Source: Acidobacteriota bacterium
Lineage (GTDB): Bacteria > Acidobacteriota > Terriglobia > UBA7540
Length of the DNA: 64,000 nt
Reading direction: 5' to 3'
Assembly: GCA_021817045.1 (NCBI GenBank)
Contig: JAKAWG010000011.1
Span: forward strand, 1-64,000
Both the position numbers and the translations under genes were made by a program. The notes under the pieces are model-generated. The model was given only the letters and a program-made list of their open reading frames with translations. It had not been told where the DNA came from and did no database searches. Within the stretch, counting starts at the first letter, position 1, and each line of letters starts with the position of its first letter. Of this stretch, positions 19,985 through 30,101 are shown in pieces.

Positions 19985-20165
19985 AGGCAATAAACGGCCC
20001 GCCACACGGCCGGTGACGTTGCCGCTCGTGGTGCGAAATCTCCCTCAAATTCAGCCTATCGGAGCGTGCTAAGTGTGTCAAATATTAACGTCTACATGAC
20101 CGTACCGGGTATAATCGGCCCTTTAGGTTCTTACGCTGCGAATTCGAACCCCTTTCAAGAAAAAT

Positions 20166-20297
20166 GAGCACCACGAACACACGAGGACACCGGGAACGAC
20201 AAAGGTGCAGGAAGCAGAAGTCTGGGAAAAGCGTCTTCTTCCTCTTCCAGTCCTCGGTTTCTCCGTGTCTTTGTGCCCTCGTGTCTTTGTGGTGAAA
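20166..20297. repeat. Long inverted repeat of the CTCCGTGTCTTTGTG type
   Basis: The left arm GAGCACCACGAACACACGAG is the approximate complement of the right arm CCTCGTGTCTTTGTGGTGAA, spaced about 85 nt apart. Related single arms occur near 11930-11960, 21868-21940 and 56390-56480. It fills most of the 327-bp gap between the desulfurase and amtB genes; nothing else is visible in that gap. The amtB ribosome-binding site starts 8 nt after it. Confidence 0.6.
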
Positions 20298-20311
20298 CTT
20301 TTGGAGAAGAA

Positions 20312-21757
20312 ATGAAGATGCGACATGTTCTTGCTGGTCTGGTTTTGGTGTTTTCGCTTGTAGCCGCGGTGCGCGCGCACGCCGCTGCGCCGCAGACCTC
20401 CACGGGTGGCGGCTCCGAAGCTTCGGTCTCCAGCCCGGCGAACGTTGAGGCCAAAATCAGCGCGCTCGAAGGACAGTTGGCGCAGGCACAGAGCGCCGGG
20501 GACAATTCGTGGGTTCTCATCAGCTCGGCTCTGGTGCTCCTGATGACCGGGCCAGGCCTCGCGCTTTTCTACGGCGGGTTGGTGCGCAAGAAGAACGTTC
20601 TGGCCACCATGATGCAAAGCTTCATGCTCATGGCGATGATTACCGTGCTTTGGGTGCTCGTGGGTTATAGCCTGTGTTTCCACGAAGGAAACCGTTTTAT
20701 AGGAGGGCTAGGTTACTGTTTCCTTCACGGCGTTGGAGGGGCCCCCAATCCGAGCTACGCGCCTACCATTCCGCAGGAAAGCCACATGCTGTTTCAACTG
20801 ATGTTTGCCATCATTACGCCGGCGCTCATCACGGGCGCTTTTGCGGAGAGGATGAAGTTCAAGGCGATGATGGTCTTTATGTTACTGTGGTCGCTGTTGG
20901 TTTACGATCCGATGGCGCACATGGTATGGGGCGCGGGTGGCTTGCTGAACGCGACTCTGGGCGGAGCAATTCCGGCGCTGGACTTTGCCGGGGGGACGGT
21001 GGTCCACATCACTTCCGGCGTCTCGGCTCTGGTTTGCGCTCTCTATCTTGGCAAGCGCGTGGGATACCCGCACGAGCCAATGCCGCCTCACAACGTGGTC
21101 CTGAGCTTTATTGGCGCGTGCCTGCTATGGGTAGGCTGGTTCGGTTTCAATGCCGGAAGCGCCCTGTCCGCGGGCACGCTGGCGACAAGTGCTTTTACGG
21201 CCACGCAGCTCGGCGCGGCAGCCGCCGCCCTCGGATGGGTTGCGACGGAGTGGTTACGCAAGAAGCAGCCGAGCGTCCTCGGCGCCATCTCAGGGGCCGT
21301 GGCGGGGCTCGTCGCCATCACCCCGGCCTCCGGCTATGTCGGCCCCATGTCCGCTCTAGTGATCGGCGCTGTGGCTGGTGTGGTTTGTTACTACATGGTC
21401 TCAGCGGTAAAGCATCGGTTCGGTTACGACGACTCCCTCGATGCTTTCGGCGTGCACGGCGTGGGCGGCACGGTTGGCGCATTACTGACCGGGGTATTTG
21501 CAACCAGTGCCATAAACCCCGTGTTCAAAAACAGCGCTGGACGTGTCCTGCCCGTCGGGCTGATTGACGGCAATGCCAGGCAAGGGGTCAATCAGCTTGT
21601 CGCCGTCTGCGTTGCGTGGGTGCTTGCCGCAGTCGCGACGTTCATCATCCTGAGAGTAGTTGACGCACTGATTGGAGTCCGCGTGGACGTTGAGCACGAG
21701 GTGCAAGGGCTCGACCTCTCGCAGCACGGCGAAGAGGCGTACAACCTGGAAGCCTAA
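20312..21757 (+). CDS. amtB: Ammonium transporter AmtB
   Basis: A 481-residue inner-membrane channel for ammonium or ammonia uptake. The ATG at 20312 follows GGAGAAGA. The signal peptide covers about residues 1-25, then a 45-residue extracytoplasmic N-terminal region precedes eleven membrane segments. The Amt signature DFAGGTVVHITSG contains the first pore histidine, and FGVHGVGGTVGALLTG the second. DPMAHMVWG and GWFGFNAGSAL are also typical. No glnK-type PII gene is adjacent, which is unusual because amtB is often paired with one. The gene is flanked by repeats on both sides. Confidence 0.95.
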   Translation: MKMRHVLAGLVLVFSLVAAVRAHAAAPQTSTGGGSEASVSSPANVEAKISALEGQLAQAQSAGDNSWVLISSALVLLMTGPGLALFYGGLVRKKNVLATMMQSFMLMAMITVLWVLVGYSLCFHEGNRFIGGLGYCFLHGVGGAPNPSYAPTIPQESHMLFQLMFAIITPALITGAFAERMKFKAMMVFMLLWSLLVYDPMAHMVWGAGGLLNATLGGAIPALDFAGGTVVHITSGVSALVCALYLGKRVGYPHEPMPPHNVVLSFIGACLLWVGWFGFNAGSALSAGTLATSAFTATQLGAAAAALGWVATEWLRKKQPSVLGAISGAVAGLVAITPASGYVGPMSALVIGAVAGVVCYYMVSAVKHRFGYDDSLDAFGVHGVGGTVGALLTGVFATSAINPVFKNSAGRVLPVGLIDGNARQGVNQLVAVCVAWVLAAVATFIILRVVDALIGVRVDVEHEVQGLDLSQHGEEAYNLEA

Positions 21758-21791
21758 AAAACTGTCTCATTTGTCTCCACTGTCTCATTCG
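21758..21791. repeat. AACTGTCTCATTTGTCTCCACTGTCTC repeat (copy 1)
   Basis: It starts right at the amtB stop codon. Near-identical copies are at 40089-40126 (after the AGE-family gene) and, inverted, at 34433-34475 (before the rhaB stop). All three abut the 3' end of a gene. Confidence 0.65.
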
Positions 21792-22699
21792 ACTGTGCCA
21801 GCGTAGAGATGGCGAACAGAGGATGGCGAATTGTGAGTGGCAATTGAGGCCGTACATCCCCGCCCAAAACTGGACTTTCTGTGTTCTCTTTGCGTGTCAA
21901 GCTCTGGTTCGCAGGCTACGGCGGATCTTTGTGAACTCGGCGGTGATGCTTTTCGTGCGAGGACCTGGCGAGATGGCAACTGGAAACCCGCGCAGAACGG
22001 GTCAACTCACTGAAACGGCTGGGCTTAGACGAAAGAGATTTGCTATCTCATTGATTTTGCGGGAGTTATCGAAGAAATCGCCGAGCGAATTATTGGGATT
22101 AACTCCCGCATTTTCAAGAGAGTACGCCACGATTCTCAAAGCTATTGGGTGCATTCCGTTTGTCCGGATACCGATTTGGATTTTGACTGGTGTTGCATGA
22201 GCATCTCCGGCGGTTGGCCCGATAAGCATCGGGCCATCGGAACCCGTGTATCAGGCCTGTCCAGCTTCACCCACGTGCGCGACGTACCAAGCCGGAATGT
22301 CCTTGTGCGTCAATGGCTACGAACCTGTGGGTCTTCCAATTCCCGATTTGGCCTGACGTCCGTGGCAGTCTGTCGCCGCCGCAATTGGAAAACGCTGGAC
22401 GCCTGTGCGTACCAAGGCACCCAAAAATTTCTGGAGCCAGCCGCGCACCGAGCGGCTTATAGGGCTACAATAATAGGTTAGGGGTTGTAGGTGAACCGGC
22501 CGGTACCAGAAGAACCGCAACGCCGCGCTTACCATTCCAAGACGGATGGGGATTGCCAGAGCAGTTCCCTTTTTAATAGGGCACGCATTCAGCGCAAACT
22601 CATCTGGAACCTTTCAATTTTCCCAACCGTAATAGAGAAGTGGTGCCTCAATCTGGAGGTCGTTCGTTCGAGCGTGAAAAACGCTAGAGGAGAAGACGT
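21758..22699. other. 942-bp gap with repeats and no convincing gene
   Basis: It opens with an AACTGTCTCATTTGTCTCCA repeat and a CTCCGTG-type repeat arm (21868-21940). From 22000 to 22400 the plus strand has protein-like stretches split over two frames (ERVNSLKRLGLDERDLLSH, then IDFAGVIEEIAERIIGINSR), suggesting a decayed gene of unknown family. The last 200 nt form the leader of the macA-like gene. Confidence 0.4.
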
Positions 22700-24169
22700 A
22701 TGACCCCGTGGAAGAAGAAATTGCTGGCCGGCACTGCCATCGTAGTTCTCGTCATCATGGCGGCGGTGGGAATTTGGTGGAGCAGGCGCGGCCAGGTCAC
22801 CGTGCAGACCGGGAAGGTAGGCCGGCGTGATCTGGCGGCAATTGTCACCGCATCCGGCCAGATTGAGCCCGAAAATTACGCCAACGTCAACGCCAACTCG
22901 ATCGGCAAGATCACGGATATTTACGTCGAAGAAGGCCAGCGCGTCAAGAAAGGGCAATTGCTGATGCGCACCGAAGACATCCAGCAGCAGGCGGACGTGG
23001 ACGCGCAGCAAGCAGCGCTCAAGACTTCGGAGGCCGACCTGGACGCGGAGCGCGCAGCAGTCGTTTCAGCCGCAGCGGCGGTACGAACCGCGCGAGCCGA
23101 TCTGGCCCAGGCGAAATACCAACTGGCGCAAGCGAAGCTGGCTTATGAGCGCGGCCTGGAACTGCTCAAAGACAGCCTGATCGCCAAGCAAGATTACGAC
23201 CAGCGGCTGAGCACTTTCCAGGTGGCCCAATCCACCGTTCAATCCTCAGCCGCCAAACTTCAACAGGCGCAGGCGCAGTACCGGCAGACGAAATTCACCG
23301 CGGACAGCGACGCGTCCACCGTTGCGCAGAATCAGGCGGCACTGGTGCGGGCTCAGAATGAGCGCGACCTGACCATATACACGTCCCCATACAACGGAGT
23401 CGTCACCGCTTTGCCCGTCCATGTGGGTGAAAACGTTGTGCCAGGCGTCCAGAACCAGACCGGAAGCTTGCTGTTCCAGGTTTCTGACCTTTCAGTGATG
23501 GACGCCGAGGTGCTGGTGGATGAAACTGACATCGCCAGCGTACGGCTCAACCAACCGGCTTACGTTTCGATTGACGCCCTGCCCAATCAAGAGTTCAAGG
23601 GTGTGGTTACGCAGATCGGCCAAAGCGCCGTGAGCAGCACCACCGGCGAGACCACTACGGCCAGCACCCAAAGCACTGCCACGAGCAGCCAGGAGGCCAA
23701 ACAATTCAAGGTGGTGGTACGGCTCAAGAATCCGCCGGCCGTTCTGCGCCCCGGCCTCTCGGCTACAGCCAGAGTCCTTACTGCGGAGGCGAAGAACACG
23801 ATCAGCATCCCAATCCAGGCGCTCACGCTACGATCGCGGAAGGAGCTTGAGAAACAGCCGAAGGGTGGCTCCGGCAAAGTGCTAGCCGCGGAGATTCAGC
23901 CGCCGAGCCCCGCAAGCCCGGCGTTTGGCTTTGATCCCAACCACGACGAGGTGCAAGGTGTTTTCGTCGTGCGGGGCGGTCGAGCCTTTTTTGTTCCCGT
24001 TAAAACCGGCATCATGGGTGCCATGAATGTGCAAGTGCTCAATGGGCTTCGCACGGGAGAAGAGATTGTAACCGGAAGCTACTCCGCCCTGCGGACCCTC
24101 GCGAACGGCGCCAAGATCAGGATTAACAACACGCCCCCACCCGTTGCTGGCGCGGGACCAAGCGATTAG
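22700..24169 (+). CDS. macA: MacA-like periplasmic adaptor subunit (HlyD family)
   Basis: A 489-residue adaptor bridging an inner-membrane ABC transporter to an outer-membrane channel. One N-terminal membrane anchor ([20 protein letters not shown], residues 9-28). A biotinyl-lipoyl half follows ([31 protein letters not shown]), then a long alanine/glutamine-rich coiled-coil hairpin (about 100-225), the second lipoyl half ([17 protein letters not shown]) and beta-barrel and membrane-proximal domains. An extra Ser/Thr-rich stretch lies near residues 312-335. GGAGAAG precedes the ATG. It heads a four-gene operon; no outer-membrane channel gene is nearby. Confidence 0.9.
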   Translation: MTPWKKKLLAGTAIVVLVIMAAVGIWWSRRGQVTVQTGKVGRRDLAAIVTASGQIEPENYANVNANSIGKITDIYVEEGQRVKKGQLLMRTEDIQQQADVDAQQAALKTSEADLDAERAAVVSAAAAVRTARADLAQAKYQLAQAKLAYERGLELLKDSLIAKQDYDQRLSTFQVAQSTVQSSAAKLQQAQAQYRQTKFTADSDASTVAQNQAALVRAQNERDLTIYTSPYNGVVTALPVHVGENVVPGVQNQTGSLLFQVSDLSVMDAEVLVDETDIASVRLNQPAYVSIDALPNQEFKGVVTQIGQSAVSSTTGETTTASTQSTATSSQEAKQFKVVVRLKNPPAVLRPGLSATARVLTAEAKNTISIPIQALTLRSRKELEKQPKGGSGKVLAAEIQPPSPASPAFGFDPNHDEVQGVFVVRGGRAFFVPVKTGIMGAMNVQVLNGLRTGEEIVTGSYSALRTLANGAKIRINNTPPPVAGAGPSD

Positions 24170-24180
24170 GATCTACGACC

Positions 24181-24930
24181 TTGTTGAAAGACGAAGTGGA
24201 AGCCGTTCCCGCTCCCAGAGAAGCGCGCTTCGCAGTGCCGTCGGATGGCACGCTGATCCGCGCGCGAAACCTCTGGAAGACCTATTCCATGGGAGAGGCG
24301 GAGGTTCACGCCCTTTCAGGTGTCTCCTTCGAGGTTCGGCGCGGAGACTACGTCGCCATCATGGGCCCTTCGGGTTCCGGCAAATCCACCTTGATGAATC
24401 TGATCGGCTGCCTCGATACGCCCACTCGCGGCGAGTATTGGTTGAACGGGCGCCTAGTGAGCGAATTCTCTGACGAGGAGTTGGCTTATATCCGAAACAA
24501 GGAAATCGGCTTTGTGTTTCAGACTTTCAATCTGCTCGGCCGGTCCACCGCCTTGCGCAATGTTGAGCTTCCCCTAATTTACAACGGTACTCCGGCTGTC
24601 GAGAGGCTGGAGCGAGCGAAGGAAGCGCTCGCTCGGGTCGATCTGGCGACCCGAATGGACCACAAGCCGAGCGAACTCTCTGGCGGACAGCGGCAACGCG
24701 TCGCGATTGCGCGCGCGCTCGTGAACGATCCCTCCCTTCTGCTGGCCGACGAGCCTACCGGAAACCTGGACACTGCCACCGGCCTGGAGATACTGGCTTT
24801 GTTCGATCGTCTCCATCAAGGGGGCAACACGATCGTCGTGGTCACGCACGAATCTGACGTGGCCAGGCACGCGCAACGCGTCATTCACATCCGTGACGGC
24901 AAAATCGACCGCGACGAGGCGATGCGGTAG
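24181..24930 (+). CDS. MacB/LolD-type ABC transporter ATP-binding protein
   Basis: A 249-residue ATPase powering the two following permeases. Walker A is GPSGSGKST, the signature [15 protein letters not shown], Walker [14 protein letters not shown] and the switch His [26 protein letters not shown] is the family Q-loop region. The only starts before the conserved [13 protein letters not shown] are TTG codons at 24181 and 24184, so a TTG start is likely. It lies 11 nt after the adaptor gene. In classical MacB the ATPase is fused to the permease; here it is separate. Confidence 0.9.
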   Translation: MLKDEVEAVPAPREARFAVPSDGTLIRARNLWKTYSMGEAEVHALSGVSFEVRRGDYVAIMGPSGSGKSTLMNLIGCLDTPTRGEYWLNGRLVSEFSDEELAYIRNKEIGFVFQTFNLLGRSTALRNVELPLIYNGTPAVERLERAKEALARVDLATRMDHKPSELSGGQRQRVAIARALVNDPSLLLADEPTGNLDTATGLEILALFDRLHQGGNTIVVVTHESDVARHAQRVIHIRDGKIDRDEAMR

Positions 24931-24950
24931 CTGCTGGGAGGGCGAAATCT

Positions 24951-26243
24951 GTGGCTACTGACGTTCAAACTCGTGTCGTGAGTGGCTCCCGGCTCCAGCC
25001 CCATATGAGCCTATGGTTCACCGCCCGCGAAGCTTTCGGCATCGCACTGGGAGAGCTGCGCAGTCACAAGCTGCGGTCGTTTCTCACACTGCTTGGGATC
25101 GTCATTTCCACCACGACGCTCATCGTCGTGATGGCGGTTGTCAACGGCCTGAACGTTTACGTCGCGACGCACGTTGCGAACCTAGGAACGAACACCTTCG
25201 TGCTGTCGCAAATGCGCTGGACCCACACGTCCTATAAGGACTACCTCGAAGCGCTGCGCCACAGCCGCCGCATTGAGCCCAGCGAATTCGAATTGCTTCG
25301 CAACGACCTGCCCGGCTACGAACACATGGGTGCCGCCGCAAGCATGACGGTTCCGGAGGTGAAATACGGCCGGCAGGTGATGGAGGATACTCAACTCGTC
25401 GGCGCAACGCCCGGCATGGCCGATATTGGCCAGACAGAGGTTGCTTACGGACGCTACATCTCCGCTTCAGACATTCTGCACCATTCGCTCGTATGTTTCA
25501 TCGGCCACGACCTGGTCCAGAAACTGTTTCCGGGAGCTGACCCGATCGGCAACGAGATTTTCGTCCGTGGTATCCCTTTTCGCGTCATCGGGGCGGCGAA
25601 GGCGATTGGGACCACGTTCGGCCAAAGCCAGGATAATTTCCTGCACATTCCTCTGACAACGTATGAGCAAATGTTCGTGACCCGGCCCAACCTCAATATT
25701 TTCGTCCAGGCTCGAGACGCTTCCCAGATGGGGACATTGGAAGACGAAGCCCGGGAACTTCTCCGCGTGAGGCGCCACATCCCCTACAACGAAAAGGATA
25801 CTTTTGCTATCAATACTTCCGAAGAGCTCATGGAGACTTGGCACGAGCTAACCGGCTCGCTCTTTGCTTCGTCGATCGGCGTGGTCGCCGTGTTCATGGT
25901 GATTGGCGGGATTGTTATCATGAATATCATGCTGGCGAGCGTCACCGAACGATATCACGAAATCGGAATCCGCAAGTCGCTTGGAGCGAGGCGCCGGGAT
26001 ATCCTGATGCAGTTCCTCATCGAGTCCATTGCCATGGCGGGCGCAGGAGGCGCGGTGGGCGTCATCTTGGCTTTTGTGGTCACCTTCCTGGTGCGCGTCC
26101 TGTTTGTCGTGGCCTCGGTGCCGGTGACGGCGGTGGTAATCGGTCTTCTTCTTTCTGGCACAGCCGGCCTCTTTTTTGGAATCTATCCCGCGAGCAAAGC
26201 GGCACGTCTGGATCCAATCGAAGCGCTGAGGAGGGAAGGTTAA
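24951..26243 (+). CDS. MacB-type ABC permease (FtsX family), first of two
   Basis: A 430-residue inner-membrane protein with the MacB layout: one N-terminal segment (LTLLGIVISTTTLIVVMAVV), a periplasmic MacB-PCD domain of about 220 residues, then three C-terminal segments. VIMNIMLASVTERYHEIGIR and KSLGARRRDILMQF are the conserved coupling-region motifs, and the end ASKAARLDPIEALR is typical. The start is GTG at 24951 after GGGAGGG. It is 2 nt upstream of a second permease, so the pump may be a heterodimer. Confidence 0.9.
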   Translation: MATDVQTRVVSGSRLQPHMSLWFTAREAFGIALGELRSHKLRSFLTLLGIVISTTTLIVVMAVVNGLNVYVATHVANLGTNTFVLSQMRWTHTSYKDYLEALRHSRRIEPSEFELLRNDLPGYEHMGAAASMTVPEVKYGRQVMEDTQLVGATPGMADIGQTEVAYGRYISASDILHHSLVCFIGHDLVQKLFPGADPIGNEIFVRGIPFRVIGAAKAIGTTFGQSQDNFLHIPLTTYEQMFVTRPNLNIFVQARDASQMGTLEDEARELLRVRRHIPYNEKDTFAINTSEELMETWHELTGSLFASSIGVVAVFMVIGGIVIMNIMLASVTERYHEIGIRKSLGARRRDILMQFLIESIAMAGAGGAVGVILAFVVTFLVRVLFVVASVPVTAVVIGLLLSGTAGLFFGIYPASKAARLDPIEALRREG

Positions 26244-26245
26244 TC

Positions 26246-27493
26246 ATGGCGATGGACCGAGGCCGGGTGCGCGAAAGCCTGCTGCTCGCGATGGACACGC
26301 TGGGAGCGCACAAGTTTCGCTCCCTGCTTACCGTTCTCGGCGTGCTGATAGGAACAGCCACGGTCATTCTCGTCGCCTCCATCATCACGGGCCTCGAGCA
26401 GCAAGTCTCGTCCGTCTCCAAGCAGTACGGGACGGACAATCTTTATATCTTCAAGTTCAAACCGGGCATTCAATTTAAATTGACGCGTGAGGAGCGCATG
26501 CGCAAGCCGATCACTTACAGCCAGGCCATGGCTCTCGCCCGGGAATGTCCTGACATTCGGCAAGTCGCAGTTGAAACGGTCAATTGGGGCGGGACTCCGC
26601 CGGTGATGAAGTACAGAGGCCAGCAGATGGTAGACGGCTGGCTTCAGGGTGTTACCCCCAATGACTTTGAGATTAGTAATGCCGACCTCGCTGAAGGCCG
26701 CTTTTTTACCGATGTCGACAACTGGCACCGCCGCAACGTGGCCGTAATCGGCTCCGATGTGGTCAAGATGTTTTTTCTGCACGAAGATCCAGTTGGGAAA
26801 ACGCTGATGGTGGGCGGTAACAACTTTGAGGTGATCGGCGCGCTTGAGCCGCGAAAGGGAGTTTTCGGAGACAGCGGCAGCAATCGTGGAGTCGAGATTC
26901 CTTATCAAACCTACATGGACCTTTATCCGGCCACGAAAGAGAATTTCGTTCTTGCGCAGGCTTACCCGGGAAGAAGAGATCAGGCGATGGATGAGGCAAC
27001 AGGCGTCCTCAGGCGCCTGCGCGGAGACAAGCCGTGGCAGCCCGATAGCTTCGGCATCTCGACGGCGGATTCTTTTATCCAGCAATTCAATGCAATCATC
27101 GGAACAACCGCGCTGGCGATGATTGTGCTTTCCTCGATCGGCCTCCTTGTCGGGGGAATTGGCGTGATGAACATCATGTTGGTGTCCGTCACCGAGCGTA
27201 CGCGGGAGATCGGAGTGCGCAAAGCCATCGGCGCGCGCCGCAGCGACATCACCTGGCAATTTCTTCTCGAGGCCATGACGCTGACCGGCGCGGGCGGCAT
27301 TGCTGGTATCATTCTCGGCTGGACTGCAAGTGGCGCGATCCGCTCGTTTTTTCCGAACCTTCCGTCCAGCGTACCGCTTTGGTCTGCGCTGGCAGGCTTT
27401 ATAGTCTCCGTCAGCGTGGGCTTGTTCTTTGGGCTGTGGCCCGCCATGAAAGCCGCGCGACTCGATCCGATCGCGGCGCTGCGCTACGAGTGA
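26246..27493 (+). CDS. MacB-type ABC permease (FtsX family), second of two
   Basis: A 415-residue paralogue of the preceding permease. Same layout: N-terminal segment in FRSLLTVLGVLIGTATVILV, a large periplasmic domain, then GGIGVMNIMLVSVTERTREI, GVRKAIGARRSDITWQF and MKAARLDPIAALRYE. The ATG at 26246 has GAGGGAAGG upstream; a longer frame starting at 25838 inside the first permease is rejected as a shadow. Together with the adaptor and ATPase it would form one tripartite-type export or lipoprotein-handling machine. The substrate is unknown. Confidence 0.9.
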   Translation: MAMDRGRVRESLLLAMDTLGAHKFRSLLTVLGVLIGTATVILVASIITGLEQQVSSVSKQYGTDNLYIFKFKPGIQFKLTREERMRKPITYSQAMALARECPDIRQVAVETVNWGGTPPVMKYRGQQMVDGWLQGVTPNDFEISNADLAEGRFFTDVDNWHRRNVAVIGSDVVKMFFLHEDPVGKTLMVGGNNFEVIGALEPRKGVFGDSGSNRGVEIPYQTYMDLYPATKENFVLAQAYPGRRDQAMDEATGVLRRLRGDKPWQPDSFGISTADSFIQQFNAIIGTTALAMIVLSSIGLLVGGIGVMNIMLVSVTERTREIGVRKAIGARRSDITWQFLLEAMTLTGAGGIAGIILGWTASGAIRSFFPNLPSSVPLWSALAGFIVSVSVGLFFGLWPAMKAARLDPIAALRYE

Positions 27494-27583
27494 AAAGGGC
27501 AGTGGTTAGGGAAGAAGAACAACTCGCTTCGCGCGAACTCTTCTTCACTAGCCACGAATCACTAACCACACATCACTGCCTTT

Positions 27584-28555
27584 ATGGAGAAAGGCGAAAG
27601 TCTCATCTCGATTGCGATCACTGCGCTCCTGGTGCTGGTGGCGCTCGCCGTGCAGCGGCGGTGGAGTAGTGCCACATTCAAAAACATGGCGGCCTCCGCC
27701 GAAACGTTTGTCTTGACCACGGCTGGGTTAAGGGGCCAGATTCCGAGTATTGCGGGTTTTGAAAAGGTCAGGACTTTTTACCTGGGCCGTTACCGGGCTG
27801 CGCTGTACCGAAAAGCGCCTGCGCCGCTCGTCTTTGCCTCCTACCGTTTTGTTATTTACGACCTCACGGGCAAGCCTATTTTCAAAGTGAACACCCTTGA
27901 AGCCACCACCACACCCTGGACAACGCTGTATGATTTTGCGGGGCGTCACGGCCGGCCGGATCTGAAGCGTCCTGGAGGGCCCCTCTACAGTCGCGACCTC
28001 ACGGTTGACGGGAAGCCGGACGCCATCCTTGGCCAGTATTCGGGTGGGGACCACTGCTGTACGACGGCAACCGTTATCGAACTCGACAAGACCTCCGTGA
28101 AAATTGTGGGACAGATCGGCAACCTCGACGGCTTGCCATTTGAAGGGTTGGATCTCGTGAGGTTGGATCGCAGGCCTGGCTATCAGTTCGTGGCTCACCG
28201 GCCCTACCGCACCGTCTGCGGCCAACACGTGGATGATGCGGACGTGCTCGCCGTCTACGCCTGGCAAAACGGGAAGTTTACCGACCAGACGGCCAGCTTC
28301 CACGCCTATCTTAACCGGGTCTTGCAGCGAAATCTCGCCCTCTGGCGCCGCGAGAAGTCTCGCTCCTTGCACCTATTACAAACGCTCGCAACAAACTACG
28401 CGGAAATCGGACAGCCGGATACTGGCCGCCAGTTTTTTGAGCAGAACCTGCCGCTCTTCTCCGACACGCTTAGAACCTACGGTGTTGACCAGCGCGCCTG
28501 TCAGGCTGACCTAGCCGAACTGGTGCAAAGCGTCGCTCTCACGCCAAGCCAGTGA
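27584..28555 (+). CDS. Membrane-anchored protein of unknown function with GGDHCC motif
   Basis: A 323-residue protein I do not recognise. One N-terminal hydrophobic segment (ISIAITALLVLVALAVQ, residues 8-24) anchors a soluble domain facing the periplasm. The soluble part has an FG-GAP-like stretch, SRDLTVDGKPDAILGQYSGG, followed by DHCCTTATVIEL with two adjacent cysteines, and a helical C-terminus (residues 240-315). Similar DLTGDGKPD...GGAHCC patterns occur in uncharacterised exported proteins. It lies 90 nt after the MacB-type operon on the same strand, with no strong ribosome-binding site, so cotranscription is possible but not shown. Confidence 0.6.
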   Translation: MEKGESLISIAITALLVLVALAVQRRWSSATFKNMAASAETFVLTTAGLRGQIPSIAGFEKVRTFYLGRYRAALYRKAPAPLVFASYRFVIYDLTGKPIFKVNTLEATTTPWTTLYDFAGRHGRPDLKRPGGPLYSRDLTVDGKPDAILGQYSGGDHCCTTATVIELDKTSVKIVGQIGNLDGLPFEGLDLVRLDRRPGYQFVAHRPYRTVCGQHVDDADVLAVYAWQNGKFTDQTASFHAYLNRVLQRNLALWRREKSRSLHLLQTLATNYAEIGQPDTGRQFFEQNLPLFSDTLRTYGVDQRACQADLAELVQSVALTPSQ

Positions 28556-28598
28556 AGCCTTGTCCTGATGCACAGCCCCAAATCTTAACCTAGTGCGG

Positions 28599-30101
28599 TC
28601 AAGCGCCGGGCGATGAATTCAGGGTGGTGAGCAGGTGGACGAGCGTGGGAACGGGGTGGCCGGTGGGGCCTTTAGCGAGGAACGGCTTCTCGTCGTAATT
28701 CCAGCGGGTTCCAGCGATGTCCAAGTGAACCCAAGGCGTGTCGCCCGCAAATTCTCCTACAAACATGGCTGCGGTAATCGCTCCGCCGTACCGGCCGCCC
28801 GTATTGGCAATGTCGGCGATCGAGCTCTTATAGAGGTCGCGGTACTCATCGTCCACGGGCAACTCCCACATGCGCTCGCCAGCAGCTGCGGCGCTTGCGA
28901 GTACGCGCCGGACCCACTCCTTGTCGTAACCGAAGACTCCGGTCGTGATGTCGCCGAGCGCGATGGTGACGGCCCCGGTTAGGGTGGCCGCGTCGATCAG
29001 CACGGTGGCTCCTTGCAGCTTGGCATAGTGCAAGGCATCGGCAAGGACGAGCCGGCCCTCCGCGTCCGTATTCAAAATCTCGATGGTTTTTCCGGACATG
29101 GCCGTAATGACGTCGCCGGGCTTGAACGCGCGGCCGCCGGGCATGTTCTCGGTTGCGGGAACCACGGCGATCACGCGCACGTTCGGTTTGATCTGCCCGA
29201 GCGCGCGCATCACGCCCAGCATGGCCGCGCCTCCGGCCATATCCGTCTTCATTTCATCCATGCTTTGGGATGGCTTGATGGAAATGCCGCCCGTATCAAA
29301 CGTGATGCCCTTGCCCACGAGGCCGATGACGGGTAAAGGCGGTGCCCCGGGCGGCGAATACTTCACAACAATCAGGCGCGGCGGTTCGTTTGAGCCCTGA
29401 GCCACCGCCCAAAAGGCGTTCATCTTGAGGCGGCGGATTTCTTCCGGGCCGTATACCTCGAAATCGAGGTCAAATTCGCGCGCGCAGCTTTCAGCTCGCT
29501 CGGCAAGTACGGTCGGCGTCATCAGGTTAGAGGGTTCATTTACAAGATCGCGGGTAAAGTTTTGAGCTTCGGCGATGATGCGGCCTCGCCGGACGGATTC
29601 AGTTTCCGCGGCACGTGGACGCAGTGTGCCCGCAAGGAGGTCGAATTGGTCTAGGCGCTTTTCCGGGTTCCGGTCGGAACGATACTTGTCCGCGTCATAG
29701 TCAGCTACGAGCGCGCCCTGGGCAATCTTTTGGAGGCTTTCCGGTGCCGCGCTAGCACCGTGAAGCACCCAAGTGACCCTCTTAATCCCGCGGGCGCGAG
29801 CAAAGCGCGCCGCCGTTCCCGCGAGACGGATCCAGTGCGCCACCCCGAACTTCTCCTGCTTGCCCGCTCCAATCACAAGCAGCCGCTCGGCGGCAAGTCC
29901 TTCGGGCCTGTGAACGAGCGTACACTCATAAGCCTTGCCGGTTAGTTCGCCGCTCGACTGCAAGTTTTCCAACAGCGCTCGGGTGGGCGCAGGCAGAATC
30001 TCTGCCGTGCCGCTCGTGGCCGGGCTGCCTTCGAAGCTGTAGACGGCCAGAGTTGGTGTTTGAACTTGATCGATGGGATCCTCTACAAATTGAATATCCA
30101 A
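28599..30101 (-). CDS. pepA: Leucyl aminopeptidase (M17 family)
   Basis: A 500-residue cytosolic metallo-aminopeptidase removing N-terminal residues from peptides. The C-terminal catalytic domain shows the two-metal site: GLVGKGITFDTGG, MKTDMAGGAAML and the family signature NTDAEGRL near residues 343-350, with the K and R of the active site in the expected places. The N-terminal macro-like domain is present. The start is TTG at 30101, chosen because AAAGGAG lies about 10 nt upstream and no ATG fits. Length is normal. Confidence 0.94.
   Translation of the reverse strand: MDIQFVEDPIDQVQTPTLAVYSFEGSPATSGTAEILPAPTRALLENLQSSGELTGKAYECTLVHRPEGLAAERLLVIGAGKQEKFGVAHWIRLAGTAARFARARGIKRVTWVLHGASAAPESLQKIAQGALVADYDADKYRSDRNPEKRLDQFDLLAGTLRPRAAETESVRRGRIIAEAQNFTRDLVNEPSNLMTPTVLAERAESCAREFDLDFEVYGPEEIRRLKMNAFWAVAQGSNEPPRLIVVKYSPPGAPPLPVIGLVGKGITFDTGGISIKPSQSMDEMKTDMAGGAAMLGVMRALGQIKPNVRVIAVVPATENMPGGRAFKPGDVITAMSGKTIEILNTDAEGRLVLADALHYAKLQGATVLIDAATLTGAVTIALGDITTGVFGYDKEWVRRVLASAAAAGERMWELPVDDEYRDLYKSSIADIANTGGRYGGAITAAMFVGEFAGDTPWVHLDIAGTRWNYDEKPFLAKGPTGHPVPTLVHLLTTLNSSPGA

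Noticed and set aside
21823-22481. Two overlapping plus-strand open frames as genes
   Set aside because: The protein-like stretches are split between frames and no family is recognisable; described only as a possible decayed gene.
25838-26245. Extended N-terminus of the second MacB-type permease
   Set aside because: It overlaps the first permease out of frame and has no membrane or family features; the ATG at 26246 has a good ribosome-binding site and starts the conserved domain.
26240-27259. 339-residue minus-strand open frame
   Set aside because: Antisense to the second permease; no recognisable domain.
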